From positions 434,001 through 498,000 of the forward strand of contig OW818679.1 in the NCBI GenBank assembly GCA_942493145.1: DNA of 64,000 nt. The letters run 5' to 3'. Shown in pieces: positions 50,071 through 58,648 of the stretch (its first letter is position 1; the number at the start of each line of letters is the position of its first letter). Under the pieces are notes generated by a model. The model was not told where the DNA came from and did not search any database. It worked only from the letters and a program-made list of their open reading frames with translations. The translations under genes and the position numbers were made by a program. This stretch comes from ENR-C20 sp942493145. Its GTDB lineage: Bacteria; Bacillota; Clostridia; Acetivibrionales; DTU013.

Positions 50071-50145
50071 TGTTACTTTTCAGTGGGCATCGATAAGACT
50101 TTTAATGTTTCATTCAAGGGTGTAAAATAAAAAATAAAATTGTCC

Positions 50146-50174
50146 TTGCTTTTTATTAATAATATTGTTATAAT
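50146..50174 (+). promoter_or_regulatory. S10 operon promoter
   Basis: TTGCTT (50146-50151) and TATAAT (50169-50174) are 17 bp apart, with an AT-rich upstream region. It gives a leader of about 360 nt before rpsJ. Confidence 0.65.
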
Positions 50175-50326
50175 ATCTCTTGCTGTGACATGACATACGA
50201 TGAACTGGGAGATTGCTATTCTTTGCAATAGGTAACTTTCAGGGAGAATGTCCGATTCATGAAACCGGGCGACAAGTCACTGTACATTTTGCAAATGCAC
50301 CAAGTGTGCTCGTTTGTTAAGTACGG

Positions 50327-50386
50327 CCCAGGTTTTACCGACCATCTATGCGATTTTTGCGTGGTCTGTAAGAAGCCTGGGTTTTT
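50327..50386 (+). promoter_or_regulatory. Possible attenuator in the S10 operon leader
   Basis: CCCAGG (50327-50332) pairs with CCTGGG (50376-50381), with GACCAT (50340-50345) and GTGGTC (50361-50366) forming an inner stem, and TTTTT follows. It is a terminator-shaped hairpin inside the leader. The surrounding 50175-50480 is otherwise without a credible gene. An L4-dependent or similar autoregulatory role is conceivable but not shown. Confidence 0.5.
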
Positions 50387-50480
50387 AAATAATCAAACAG
50401 GAAACACCCGGCATAGTGTACAGAAAATGATGCTTGTTGTACGTAACAGAGGGGGAAATAGTAATGTCCCCAACAAATTA

Positions 50481-50530
50481 AGGAGGATGTTTAGCGCCAT
50501 AGGCGCGGATTTCCTTTCCAAACATTAAGG
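50481..50530 (+). repeat. 47-bp-type palindromic repeat, single copy before rpsJ
   Basis: GGATGTTTAGCGCC, then ATAGGCGC, then a TTCC stretch and CCAAACATTAAGG. It has the GCGCC/GGCGC hairpin and the ATGTTT/AAACAT outer arms of the elements before rpsE and rplO. It lies directly upstream of the AAGGAGG of rpsJ. Confidence 0.85.
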
Positions 50531-50540
50531 AGGTTATTGT

Positions 50541-50852
50541 ATGGCAAACAAACAAAAAATCAGAATCAGGTTGAAGGCTTTTGACCACCAGGTCCTGGAC
50601 CAGTCCGCTGAAAAGATAGTGGAAACTGCGAAAAGATCCGGAGCACAGGTATCGGGACCGGTACCGCTGCCAACAGAAAAAGAAATCATAACAATCCTCA
50701 GAGCTCCGCACAAGTACAAGGACTCACGCGAACAGTTCGAAATGAGGACGCACAAAAGGTTGATCGATATACTGCTGCCGACACCGAAAACGGTTGATGC
50801 TCTTATGAGACTTGATTTACCGGCAGGCGTAGATATTGAGATAAAGCTGTAA
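50541..50852 (+). CDS. rpsJ: 30S ribosomal protein S10
   Basis: The 103-residue protein of the 30S head; S10 also binds NusB in antitermination. Seen: KIRIRLKAFDHQVLDQSAEK, the loop GPVPLPTEKEIITILRAPHK and the C-terminal TVDALMRLDLPAGVDIEIKL. ATG 50541 follows AAGGAGG. It is the first gene of the S10-spc operon. Confidence 0.98.
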   Translation: MANKQKIRIRLKAFDHQVLDQSAEKIVETAKRSGAQVSGPVPLPTEKEIITILRAPHKYKDSREQFEMRTHKRLIDILLPTPKTVDALMRLDLPAGVDIEIKL

Positions 50853-50952
50853 TTGGAACGGGTTGCGATTGCAGTTTGGCAGTAAGAGTTGTCCAAAATA
50901 AGGTCAAGTTCATAATTTTTTATGAACCAATAACCAAGGAGGTAAAGAAGGA

Positions 50953-51591
50953 ATGAATAAGTTCATGCTAGGCAAGAAAGTCGGGATGACCCAGGTATTC
51001 AACGAGAACGGCCTGTCAATTCCGGTGACAGTCATTCAGGCAGGTCCGCTGTCTGTTGTCCAGAAGAAAACATCTGAGACTGACGGCTATACATCCTTGA
51101 AGGTCGGTTTCTGGGATGTTTTAGAGAAGAAATTGAACAAACCAGAAAAAGGATTGTTCGCAAAAATCAAATCACCTGCCAAAAAGTATCTAAGAGAGTT
51201 CAGGACCGAGGATGTTGCAAAATATGAAATCGGCCAGGAAATCAAGATTGAAGATATGTTCCAGAATGGTGATAAAATCGACGTTAGCGGAATCTCCAAA
51301 GGTAAAGGCTTCCAGGGAACCATAAAGAGATACGGACAGAAGGGTGGCCCTGAAACCCATGGTTCCATGTACCACAGGAGACCCGGTTCAATGGGATCGA
51401 ATACTAGCCCTGCAAGGGTTTTCAAAGGGAAGAAACTTCCCGGACATATGGGCGTTGACAAGATAACTGTTCAGAATCTGGTGGTTATTAAAGTTGATTC
51501 TGAAAGGAATCTGCTGCTGGTTAAAGGCGCAGTTCCAGGCCCCAAAGGCGGTCTCCTGGTTATCAAGGAAACCGTAAAATCAGGAAAGTAA
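50953..51591 (+). CDS. rplC: 50S ribosomal protein L3
   Basis: The 212-residue L3 begins MLGKKVGMTQVFNENG and has the conserved GPETHGSMYHRRPGSMGSNT loop that reaches the peptidyl transferase centre. ATG 50953 follows AAGGAGGT. The 100-nt gap after rpsJ has no obvious structure. Order follows the usual S10 operon. Confidence 0.98.
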   Translation: MNKFMLGKKVGMTQVFNENGLSIPVTVIQAGPLSVVQKKTSETDGYTSLKVGFWDVLEKKLNKPEKGLFAKIKSPAKKYLREFRTEDVAKYEIGQEIKIEDMFQNGDKIDVSGISKGKGFQGTIKRYGQKGGPETHGSMYHRRPGSMGSNTSPARVFKGKKLPGHMGVDKITVQNLVVIKVDSERNLLLVKGAVPGPKGGLLVIKETVKSGK

Positions 51592-51615
51592 TACGGACGA
51601 AGGGAGGAAGCAATA

Positions 51616-52239
51616 ATGCCAAAGGTTGATTTATACAATATGAAAGGCGAGACAGTCGGTGACATCGAACTCAACGACGGTATCTTCGGTATAGAAGTTA
51701 ATACCAATGCAATGCATCTCGCAGTACAGAACCAATTAGCAAACAAAAGACAGGGTACACAGTCCACCAAGACGAAAAGTGAAGTCAGAGGCGGAGGTAT
51801 CAAGCCCTGGAAACAAAAAGGCACAGGCAGGGCAAGACAGGGAAGCATCCGTTCAGCTCAGTGGATCAAAGGCGGTATAGTTCTTGGACCTAAACCAAGG
51901 AGCTACAGCTACACTCTTCCCAAGAAGTTGAAGAAGCTGGCCCTCAAGTCCGCACTTACTTCAAAGGTAAATGAAAAAGAAATCTTTGTTCTGGATGTAC
52001 TCGATTTTGAGAATATCAAAACTAAACAGATGACCAATGTACTCAGCAACCTCAAGGTTGATACAAGTGTATTGATTGTTCTGGACGGTAAGAATGAAAA
52101 CGTAGAAAAATCAGCAAGGAACATTCCCGGAGTCAAGACGGCATTTGTAAATACAATAAACGTCTTCGACATCATGAAATATGAAAAGTTCATGATAACA
52201 AGGGATGCTGTTGCAAAAGTCGAGGAGGTGTACGCATAA
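51616..52239 (+). CDS. rplD: 50S ribosomal protein L4
   Basis: The 207-residue L4 lines the exit tunnel. Seen: the tunnel-loop GGGIKPWKQKGTGRARQGS and the C-terminal GVKTAFVNTINVFDIMKYEK. ATG 51616 follows GGGAGG. Its stop overlaps the start of rplW by one base, indicating coupling. In E. coli L4 controls its own operon; whether it does so here is unknown. Confidence 0.98.
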   Translation: MPKVDLYNMKGETVGDIELNDGIFGIEVNTNAMHLAVQNQLANKRQGTQSTKTKSEVRGGGIKPWKQKGTGRARQGSIRSAQWIKGGIVLGPKPRSYSYTLPKKLKKLALKSALTSKVNEKEIFVLDVLDFENIKTKQMTNVLSNLKVDTSVLIVLDGKNENVEKSARNIPGVKTAFVNTINVFDIMKYEKFMITRDAVAKVEEVYA

Positions 52240-52592
52240 TGAAAGCTCTTGAAGATATCATCAGGAAACCGTTTATTACTGAGAAAAGCAATATGGAAGC
52301 TGTAAACGGTAAATACACCTTCATAGTTGATGTAAATTCAACTAAGACTGAAATCAGGCAGGCTGTGGAAAAACTTTTTCAGGTCAAGGTCCTGAGAGTC
52401 AACACTGCAAACTACCGCGGCAAGATGAAGAGACAAGGTGTTTATGAAGGTCCCAGGGCAAGCTGGAAAAAGGCTGTAGTCAAAATAGACCTCGATCCGA
52501 AGCCGGCATCTTACCTGGCCAAAGGCGGTAAGGAAGTCAGCACTGGTAAGAAGTACAAAAACACCATTGAAGAATTCGGCTTAACTCAGTAA
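52239..52592 (+). CDS. rplW: 50S ribosomal protein L23
   Basis: The 117-residue L23 sits at the tunnel exit and docks signal recognition particle. Seen: DIIRKPFITEKSNMEAVNGK and VNTANYRGKMKRQGVYEGPR. The start ATG 52239 shares a base with the rplD stop. The C-terminus carries about 20 extra residues (PASYLAKGGKEVSTGKKYKN) beyond the short form. Confidence 0.97.
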   Translation: MKALEDIIRKPFITEKSNMEAVNGKYTFIVDVNSTKTEIRQAVEKLFQVKVLRVNTANYRGKMKRQGVYEGPRASWKKAVVKIDLDPKPASYLAKGGKEVSTGKKYKNTIEEFGLTQ

Positions 52593-52654
52593 AAAAAATT
52601 GTTTTTCCAAAAGTATTAGTTGCGACTAATACCGGATAGAAGGAGTGAGAAGAA

Positions 52655-53489
52655 ATGGCAGTAAAAAAGTATAGTCCTACTTCTCCTGCAAGAAGATTCA
52701 TGACAGTATCCACATTTGAAGGGGTATACAAAGAAGGAACCTGAAAAGTCTCTGCTGGAAACGTTGAAGAAAAGCGGCGGAAGAAACTCTTACGGTAGGA
52801 TCACCGTACGTCACCATGGTGGCGGGGCAAGACAGAAGTACAGAATAATAGATTTCAAAAGAGATAAGGACGGTATACCTGCAAAGGTTGCCGCTATCGA
52901 ATATGATCCCAACAGGACTGCAAATATTGCACTTCTCCATTACGCAGACGGCGAGAAAAGGTATATCCTGGCTCCTGTCGGATTAAAGGCGGGAGATTCG
53001 GTAGAATCAGGGGAAAAGGCAGACATAAAGGTTGGTAATTCATTGCAGCTTGCTAATATTCCTCTGGGTAGCCTGATCCACAATATCGAGATGAAACCCG
53101 GCAAGGGCGGACAGATGGTAAGGGCGGCAGGCAATTCTGCACAGCTGATGGCAAAAGAAGGTGCATATGCACAGGTAAGGCTTCCTTCGGGCGAAGTCAG
53201 AATGGTTAGCATGCTTTGCAAGGCAACTATCGGGCAAGTCAGCAATATTGAAAACGAAAACATCTCCATCGGTAAAGCCGGAAGAAAGAGATGGATGGGT
53301 GTTCGCCCCACAGTACGTGGTGTCGTCATGAACCCTGTCGATCATCCTCACGGCGGTGGTGAAGGTAAGTCACCAATCGGAAGACCGAGTCCTGTAACAC
53401 CTTGGGGTAAGCCCACATTAGGATACAAGACAAGGAAGAAGAAAAACCAATCAGACAAGTTCATAGTGAAGAGAAGGAACCAGAAGTAA
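52655..53489 (+). CDS. rplB: 50S ribosomal protein L2, with an apparent single-base insertion
   Basis: L2 is essential for subunit joining and peptide bond formation. ATG 52655 follows AAGGAG and gives MAVKKYSPTSPARRFMTVS, which hits a stop near 52741. The remaining L2 (KKEPEKSLLETLKKSGGRNS, HHGGGARQKYRIIDFKRDK, NPVDHPHGGGEGKSPIGRP) is in the +1 frame. Between them GAAGGGGTATACAAAG has one base more than the expected GAAGAGGTTACAAAG. Removing it gives a normal 277-residue L2. Because L2 is essential and single-copy, a sequencing error is the most likely cause. The long frame alone starts at a TTG at 52716. Confidence 0.93.
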
Positions 53490-53572
53490 TCGGAACCGAA
53501 AACAAACATGATACTTGTAAAAACCGCAATTAAAACGGTTTACGAAGGTGATGAAAGGAGGACTAGTACCAG

Positions 53573-53857
53573 ATGAGCAGATCGTTAAAAAAGGGACCAT
53601 ATGTAGATGTCAAGCTTCTTAAAAAAGTAGAAGAAATGAACAAGACCAACGACAAGAGAGTAATAAAAAGTTGGGCAAGGGCATCGACAATTTACCCTCA
53701 GATGGTTGGACATACTATTGCAATGCATGACGGAAGAAAACATGTACCGGTTTATGTTACAGAGGATATGGTTGGTCATAAACTTGGTGAGTTTGCTCCT
53801 ACTAGAACATTTAAGGGACATGGAAATAAAACAGAAAAGTCATCGGCGTTGAAGTAA
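53573..53857 (+). CDS. rpsS: 30S ribosomal protein S19
   Basis: The 94-residue S19 of the 30S head. Seen: SRSLKKGPYVDVKLLKKVEE, SWARASTIYPQMVGHTIAMH and GHKLGEFAPTRTFKGHGNKT. ATG 53573 follows AAAGGAGG. Confidence 0.98.
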   Translation: MSRSLKKGPYVDVKLLKKVEEMNKTNDKRVIKSWARASTIYPQMVGHTIAMHDGRKHVPVYVTEDMVGHKLGEFAPTRTFKGHGNKTEKSSALK

Positions 53858-53927
53858 GAAAAAGTCAAAAGCCGTAAGACAAAATAACCTTAATGAAACA
53901 AGCTTAGTGCCGAAAGGAGGATTCCAC

Positions 53928-54404
53928 TTGGAGAAGAAGGTAAGATCCAAAGAAGAGCTTCTGAAAGATAAGGAACAGATTCTGGAAGCTTATAATACGA
54001 CTCACAGATTGTATAAAAAACCTGCTCTCCTTACAAAAAAGGAGAAAAAGGTTTTAGGGATAGGTAAGGATGAAGGAAAGGCAATACTCAAGTATGCCAG
54101 GATTTCATCAAGGAAGGTCATGATAGTACTGGACCTTATAAAGGGTAAAGGCATTGATGAGGCATACGCTATTTGTAAATATACTCCCAAAGCCGCATCT
54201 GAATTACTGATGAAGCTTTTGAAGTCAGCTGAAGCAAATGCTACAAACAACAATGGCCTCAACAGAGATATCCTTTATGTATCCGATGCCAATGCCACAC
54301 AGGGCCCCACCTTGAAAAGGATAATGCCCAGAGCGCAGGGAAGGGCAAACAGGATAAGGAAAAGGACCTGCCACATAACAGTGGTATTGAAGGAAAGGGT
54401 ATAG
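53928..54404 (+). CDS. rplV: 50S ribosomal protein L22 with N-terminal extension
   Basis: TTG 53928 is preferred because AAAGGAGG lies 9 nt upstream; a GTG at 53907 would overlap it. The protein is 158 residues against the usual 110 or so. Residues 1-45 are an extra charged segment (EKKVRSKEELLKDKEQILEA) followed by the L22 core: ILKYARISSRKVMIVLDLIK, SDANATQGPTLKRIMPRAQG. L22 lines the tunnel and binds many 23S domains. The role of the extension is unknown. Confidence 0.95.
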   Translation: MEKKVRSKEELLKDKEQILEAYNTTHRLYKKPALLTKKEKKVLGIGKDEGKAILKYARISSRKVMIVLDLIKGKGIDEAYAICKYTPKAASELLMKLLKSAEANATNNNGLNRDILYVSDANATQGPTLKRIMPRAQGRANRIRKRTCHITVVLKERV

Positions 54405-54437
54405 GAGTAAATCACTCGAAAAGAAGGAGGTTGGAAG

Positions 54438-55106
54438 ATGGGCCAGAAGGTAAATCCACATGGATTGAGAATAGGTATAATCAAAGACTGGGACACTAAA
54501 TGGTATGCCAAGGATAAGGATTTCGGCGACCTTTTAGTCGAAGACGTCAAGATAAGAAGATATATCAAGAAAAAACTCTATATCGCAGGTATCTCGAGAA
54601 TAGAGATTGAAAGAGCTGCGAACAAGATCAAGGTGAATGTTCACACTGCAAAACCGGGTCTGGTTATCGGAAAGGGCGGAGCAGGAATTGAAGATCTCAG
54701 GAAGGAAGTTGAAAAACTTACCGGAAAGAGCGTACTCATCAACATCACTGAAATCAAGTCTCCGGATGTCGACGCACAGCTGGTTGCTGAAAACATCGCA
54801 TCACAGCTTGAGAAGAGGATATCCTTCAGAAGGGCAATGAAGCAGTCAATGACACGTGCAATGAAGCTTGGTGCCAAAGGTATCAAGACCCAGGTAGCCG
54901 GTAGAGTTGGCGGAGCTGAAATAGCCAGAACTGAGCATTATCACGAAGGAACAATCCCACTTCAGACTTTAAGGGCAGACATTGACTACGGATTTGCCGA
55001 AGCAAGTACGACCTACGGTAAAATTGGAGTCAAAGCATGGATATATAAAGGTGAAGTCCTTCCAGTCGTTAAGAGGGAGAAGAAAGAGGAAGGAGGTACC
55101 CGCTGA
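54438..55106 (+). CDS. rpsC: 30S ribosomal protein S3
   Basis: The 222-residue S3 starts GQKVNPHGLRIGIIKDWDTK, has the KH-type GXXG in VIGKGGAGIEDLRKEVEKL, and ends with the C-terminal domain (TEHYHEGTIPLQTLRADIDY). It forms part of the mRNA entry and helicase site. ATG 54438 follows AGGAGG. The stop overlaps the rplP start by one base. Confidence 0.98.
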   Translation: MGQKVNPHGLRIGIIKDWDTKWYAKDKDFGDLLVEDVKIRRYIKKKLYIAGISRIEIERAANKIKVNVHTAKPGLVIGKGGAGIEDLRKEVEKLTGKSVLINITEIKSPDVDAQLVAENIASQLEKRISFRRAMKQSMTRAMKLGAKGIKTQVAGRVGGAEIARTEHYHEGTIPLQTLRADIDYGFAEASTTYGKIGVKAWIYKGEVLPVVKREKKEEGGTR

Positions 55107-55546
55107 TGTTGATGCCGAAGAGAGTTAAGCGCAGGAGAGTCCATAGGGGCAGGATGACGGGTATTGCAACCAGAGGCAATTTCATTTCCAATGGTGAATT
55201 CGGAATCCAGGCTATGGAACCTGCTTGGATAACAAGCAATCAGATAGAAGCTGCCAGAATAGCAATGACACGTTTCATAAAAAGAGGCGGTCAGGTATGG
55301 ATAAAAATATTCCCAGATAAGCCTGTCACTAAAAAACCTGCAGAAACCCGTATGGGTAGCGGTAAAGGTTCACCAGAATACTGGGTGGCGGTTGTAAAGC
55401 CGGGAAGAGTACTTTTTGAAATTGCGGGAGTTCCTGAAGAAACAGCTAGAGAGGCTATGAGGCTTGCAATGCACAAGCTGCCCCTCAAGTGTAAATTCAT
55501 AGCCCGCGATAAAGAAATGGGTGGTGAAGCGAATGAAAGCAACTGA
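55106..55546 (+). CDS. rplP: 50S ribosomal protein L16
   Basis: The 146-residue L16 starts MLMPKRVKRRRVHRGRMTG, the usual Firmicute N-terminus, at ATG 55106 after AAGGAGGT. Further motifs are NQIEAARIAMTRFIKRGGQV and RMGSGKGSPEYWVAVVKPGR. It contacts the A-site tRNA. It overlaps rpmC by 14 bp. Confidence 0.98.
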   Translation: MLMPKRVKRRRVHRGRMTGIATRGNFISNGEFGIQAMEPAWITSNQIEAARIAMTRFIKRGGQVWIKIFPDKPVTKKPAETRMGSGKGSPEYWVAVVKPGRVLFEIAGVPEETAREAMRLAMHKLPLKCKFIARDKEMGGEANESN

Positions 55547-55736
55547 AATCAGAGAAAAGACCCAAGCTGAACTGCAAACCGAATTGAGTGCGTTGAAATC
55601 CGAACTTTTTAAGCTGAGATTTCAGCTTGTAACAAATCAGCTTGAAAACCCAATGAAGGTTAAGGAAGTAAAAAAATCGATTGCCCAGGTCAAGACCGTG
55701 ATCAGGGAAAGAGAAATAAAGGGAACTCAGGCTTAA
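55533..55736 (+). CDS. rpmC: 50S ribosomal protein L29
   Basis: ATG 55533 lies inside the end of rplP, after GGTGGTG. The 67-residue protein is two helices: MKATEIREKTQAELQTELSA and LFKLRFQLVTNQLENPMKVK. L29 sits near the tunnel exit. Confidence 0.97.
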   Translation: MKATEIREKTQAELQTELSALKSELFKLRFQLVTNQLENPMKVKEVKKSIAQVKTVIREREIKGTQA

Positions 55737-55768
55737 ATTGTTGGAGTTAATGAAAGGAGGAATCCTGC

Positions 55769-56026
55769 TTGGAAGAAAGAAATATGAGGAAGACAAGGGT
55801 AGGTAAGGTTGTCAGCGATAAAATGGATAAAACCATAGTCGTTGCAATTGAAACAAGCGTAAAGCATCCTTTGTACAAGAAAATTGTAAAAAGAACATAT
55901 AAATTAAAGGCTCATGACGAGAATAACGAATGCAAGATTGGCGATAAGGTAAAGGTCATGGAGACCCGCCCCCTTAGCAAAGAAAAAAGATGGAGACTCG
56001 TCGAAATTGTTGAAAAAGCCCAGTAG
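55769..56026 (+). CDS. rpsQ: 30S ribosomal protein S17
   Basis: TTG 55769 follows AAAGGAGG with 9 nt spacing. The 85-residue OB-fold protein reads RKTRVGKVVSDKMDKTIVVA and KVMETRPLSKEKRWRLVEIV. It is a primary 16S rRNA binder. Confidence 0.97.
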   Translation: MEERNMRKTRVGKVVSDKMDKTIVVAIETSVKHPLYKKIVKRTYKLKAHDENNECKIGDKVKVMETRPLSKEKRWRLVEIVEKAQ

Positions 56027-56071
56027 TAAAGTGTAACTTACTAGTATATGTAATTGGAAGGAGGTACTGGC

Positions 56072-56440
56072 ATGATTCAAGTCCAGTCCACACTGAAATC
56101 TGCTGACAACACCGGAGCCAAAGAAATGATGTGCATCAAGGTGCTCGGAGGTTCATGGAGAAAGTATGCCAATATTGGTGATGTCATAGTTGCGTCGGTT
56201 AAAAGTGCAACGCCAGGCGGAGTTGTAAAAAAAGGTGAAGTAGTTAAATGTGTTATAGTTCGTACAAGAAAAGGCGTCAGAAGGCCTGACGGATCCTATA
56301 TCAGGTTCGATGAAAATGCGGCGGTTATCATCAAAGATGATAAAAACCCCAAGGGAACACGTATTTTTGGACCGGTAGCCAGAGAATTAAGGGATAAAGA
56401 TTATATGAAAATATTATCCCTGGCTCCAGAAGTTCTTTAA
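56072..56440 (+). CDS. rplN: 50S ribosomal protein L14
   Basis: ATG 56072 follows GGAAGGAGG. The 122-residue protein starts MIQVQSTLKSADNTGAKEMM and has the family motif VVIVRTR-type KCVIVRTRKGVRRPDGSYIR, then GTRIFGPVARELRD. L14 lies at the subunit interface. Confidence 0.98.
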   Translation: MIQVQSTLKSADNTGAKEMMCIKVLGGSWRKYANIGDVIVASVKSATPGGVVKKGEVVKCVIVRTRKGVRRPDGSYIRFDENAAVIIKDDKNPKGTRIFGPVARELRDKDYMKILSLAPEVL

Positions 56441-56458
56441 GGGAGGAGGCGGCTAAAA

Positions 56459-56806
56459 TTGGCTAATAACGTTCATGTAAAAAAAGGAGACACAGTATAT
56501 GTGCTTTCCGGAAAAGATAAAGGCAAAAAGGGTAAGGTACTTTCAGTAAACCCCGATGACAAGATGGTGCTGGTCGAAGGCGTAAACATGACCACAAAGC
56601 ACAAGAAGGCAAGAACGAGATATCAGCAGGGTGGAATCATTCATCAGGAATCAGCGATCAACAGCGCGAAAGTAATGCTGATCTGTGACAAATGTAAAAC
56701 TCCCACCAAGGTTGGTAAAACGATCAGTGCAGATGGCGAGAAATCAAGGGTTTGCAAGAAGTGCGGAGAAATGATCGACATAATAATGAAAGCGAAAGAA
56801 GACTGA
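56459..56806 (+). CDS. rplX: 50S ribosomal protein L24
   Basis: TTG 56459 follows GGGAGGAGG. The 115-residue protein has the KOW motif (HVKKGDTVYVLSGKDKGKKG) and a C-terminal four-cysteine zinc site (CDKCKTPTKVGK... CKKCGE), the zinc-binding variant. It starts large-subunit assembly. Confidence 0.97.
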   Translation: MANNVHVKKGDTVYVLSGKDKGKKGKVLSVNPDDKMVLVEGVNMTTKHKKARTRYQQGGIIHQESAINSAKVMLICDKCKTPTKVGKTISADGEKSRVCKKCGEMIDIIMKAKED

Positions 56807-56837
56807 TTGATTCTTCTTGAAAGGAGGTTGGAGGCTA

Positions 56838-57380
56838 ATGGTAAGACTAAAGGATAAATATGTTGGTGAAGTTGTTCCGGCTATGAAAGAAAAGTTTAAA
56901 TATAAAAGCGTAATGCAGATTCCAAAGCTTGAAAAGATAGTACTGAACATGGGCGTAGGTGATGTCAAGGAAAACCCGAAAGCCATGGATGCTGCAGTTA
57001 ATGATATGGCAACCATCTGTGGACAAAAGCCGATCATCACGAAGGCAAAGAAATCGGTTGCCGCTTTTAAGCTCAGGGAAGGGATGAACATCGGCTGCAA
57101 GGTCACACTACGCGGCAACAAGATGTATGAATTTGCCGACAAACTTTTTAATTTGGCACTCCCAAGGGTCAGGGACTTCAGAGGAATTTCAAACAACTCA
57201 TTTGACGGCAGGGGTAATTTCTCACTTGGTGTCAAGGAACAGCTGATTTTCCCGGAAATAGAATATGACAAGGTAGAAAAGGTAAGAGGTATGGATATAG
57301 TGTTCGTCACTACAGCCAAAACCGACGAAGAGGCCAGGGAGCTTTTAAAGCAGCTTGGCATGCCTTTCAGCCAGGCATAA
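56838..57380 (+). CDS. rplE: 50S ribosomal protein L5
   Basis: ATG 56838 is selected for the AAAGGAGG upstream; an in-frame TTG at 56817 overlaps it. The 180-residue protein has KLEKIVLNMGVGDVKENPKA, ITKAKKSVAAFKLREGMNIG and GRGNFSLGVKEQLIFPEIEY. L5 binds 5S rRNA. Confidence 0.98.
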   Translation: MVRLKDKYVGEVVPAMKEKFKYKSVMQIPKLEKIVLNMGVGDVKENPKAMDAAVNDMATICGQKPIITKAKKSVAAFKLREGMNIGCKVTLRGNKMYEFADKLFNLALPRVRDFRGISNNSFDGRGNFSLGVKEQLIFPEIEYDKVEKVRGMDIVFVTTAKTDEEARELLKQLGMPFSQA

Positions 57381-57402
57381 AGGGAAAGGGGAGGATTATT
57401 AA

Positions 57403-57588
57403 ATGGCAAAGAAATCAATGATTATAAAGCAACAAAGGCCCGCTAAGTTTTCGTCAAGAGCTTATAACAGATGTAAGCTTTGCGGAAGACCCCATGCATA
57501 CATCAGAAAATTCGGCGTTTGCCGTTTGTGCTTCAGAATGCTGGCGTACAAGGGACAGATCCCCGGAATAAGAAAAGCCAGTTGGTAA
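57403..57588 (+). CDS. rpsN: 30S ribosomal protein S14, zinc type
   Basis: The 61-residue type Z S14 has the zinc ligands in RCKLCGRPHAYIRKFGVCRL (two CxxC pairs). ATG 57403 follows GGGGAGG. The short zinc-binding form is usual in clostridia. Confidence 0.98.
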   Translation: MAKKSMIIKQQRPAKFSSRAYNRCKLCGRPHAYIRKFGVCRLCFRMLAYKGQIPGIRKASW

Positions 57589-57613
57589 CAATCTTTGGAA
57601 GGAGGTTAAACTT

Positions 57614-58012
57614 ATGCAAATAACTGACGCTATCGCTGATTTGTTGACTAGAGTTAGAAATGCTAGCTCAGCTAAGCATGAAACTGTTGATATACCGGCA
57701 TCGAATTTGAAAAAAGATATATCTAAAATCCTGTTGGATGAAGGATATGTCAAAAACGTTGAATTCATTGATGACGGAAAACAGGGAATTATCAGAATTA
57801 CCCTGAAGTATTCAACAAATAAACAAAATGTAATTTCAGGTATAAAAAGAATAAGCAAGCCGGGATTAAGGGTATATGCAGCCAAGGATGAGATGCCGAA
57901 AGTACTCGGTGGTCTTGGAGTGGCAATCGTATCTACATCCAAAGGCGTCATGACTGATAAAAAGGCCAGAGCACAAGGTATCGGTGGAGAAGTACTGGCT
58001 TTTGTATGGTAA
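57614..58012 (+). CDS. rpsH: 30S ribosomal protein S8
   Basis: The 132-residue S8 starts MQITDAIADLLTRVRNASSA and ends with TSKGVMTDKKARAQGIGGEV and LAFVW. It organises the central domain of 16S rRNA. ATG 57614 follows GGAAGGAGG. Confidence 0.98.
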   Translation: MQITDAIADLLTRVRNASSAKHETVDIPASNLKKDISKILLDEGYVKNVEFIDDGKQGIIRITLKYSTNKQNVISGIKRISKPGLRVYAAKDEMPKVLGGLGVAIVSTSKGVMTDKKARAQGIGGEVLAFVW

Positions 58013-58082
58013 GTTTTGTTCATCTTGATGTTTCTGAAAAGAGCTGTATAGGCTCATAATATTAAGAACGGAGGTGCTGTAA

Positions 58083-58631
58083 ATGTCAAGAATAGGAAAA
58101 AGACCTATTGAAATACCAAAAGACGTCACTATAAAGATTGACGGAAATGTTGTTTCAGTCAAGGGACCGAAAGGAACCCTGACACAGGAACTTCATAAGG
58201 ATATGATAATTGTTGTGGAAGACGGTGTGATCAATGTGAACAGACCGTCTGAACAAAAACTCCACAAAGCGCTGCACGGGTTGACAAGAACCCTTGTAAG
58301 CAATATGGTGGATGGCGTAACGAAGGGCTTTGAAAAGACACTCGAAATAAACGGTGTCGGCTACAGGGCTCAAAAGGTAGGAACGAAACTTGTACTTACA
58401 CTGGGATATTCACACCCGGTTGAAATGGAAGACCCGGAGGGTATCACAGCAGAAGTGCCCGCTCCCAACAGGATCATTGTAAAAGGCTGCGACAAACAGG
58501 CTGTAGGCGAACATGCCGCAAAGATCAGGGACAAGAGGAAGCCTGAAGTTTACAAGGGTAAGGGCATCAAGTACAATTACGAAATTATCAGACGCAAAGA
58601 AGGAAAAACAGGCGGTAAAGGGAAGAAGTAG
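58083..58631 (+). CDS. rplF: 50S ribosomal protein L6
   Basis: The 182-residue L6 starts MSRIGKRPIEIPKDVTIKID and ends KIRDKRKPEVYKGKGIKYNY plus a Lys/Gly tail. ATG 58083 follows GGAGGTG. It sits near the factor-binding region. Confidence 0.98.
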   Translation: MSRIGKRPIEIPKDVTIKIDGNVVSVKGPKGTLTQELHKDMIIVVEDGVINVNRPSEQKLHKALHGLTRTLVSNMVDGVTKGFEKTLEINGVGYRAQKVGTKLVLTLGYSHPVEMEDPEGITAEVPAPNRIIVKGCDKQAVGEHAAKIRDKRKPEVYKGKGIKYNYEIIRRKEGKTGGKGKK

Positions 58632-58648
58632 GAGGGAGTTGAGAGTAA

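Noticed and set aside
50259..50528. 89-codon frame in the S10 leader, starting MKPGDKSLYILQ
   Set aside because: No ribosome binding site; it runs through the attenuator-like hairpin and the palindromic repeat, so chance is more likely.
52655..52760. Programmed frameshift in rplB
   Set aside because: No slippery site of the usual type, and L2 is not known to use recoding; one inserted base is the simpler reading.
56744..57418. 224-codon minus-strand frame opposite rplE
   Set aside because: Low-complexity Ser/Leu-rich product mirrored from a conserved ribosomal gene; no ribosome binding site or family motif.
57454..58023. 189-codon minus-strand frame opposite rpsH
   Set aside because: Shadow of rpsN and rpsH, with no independent support.
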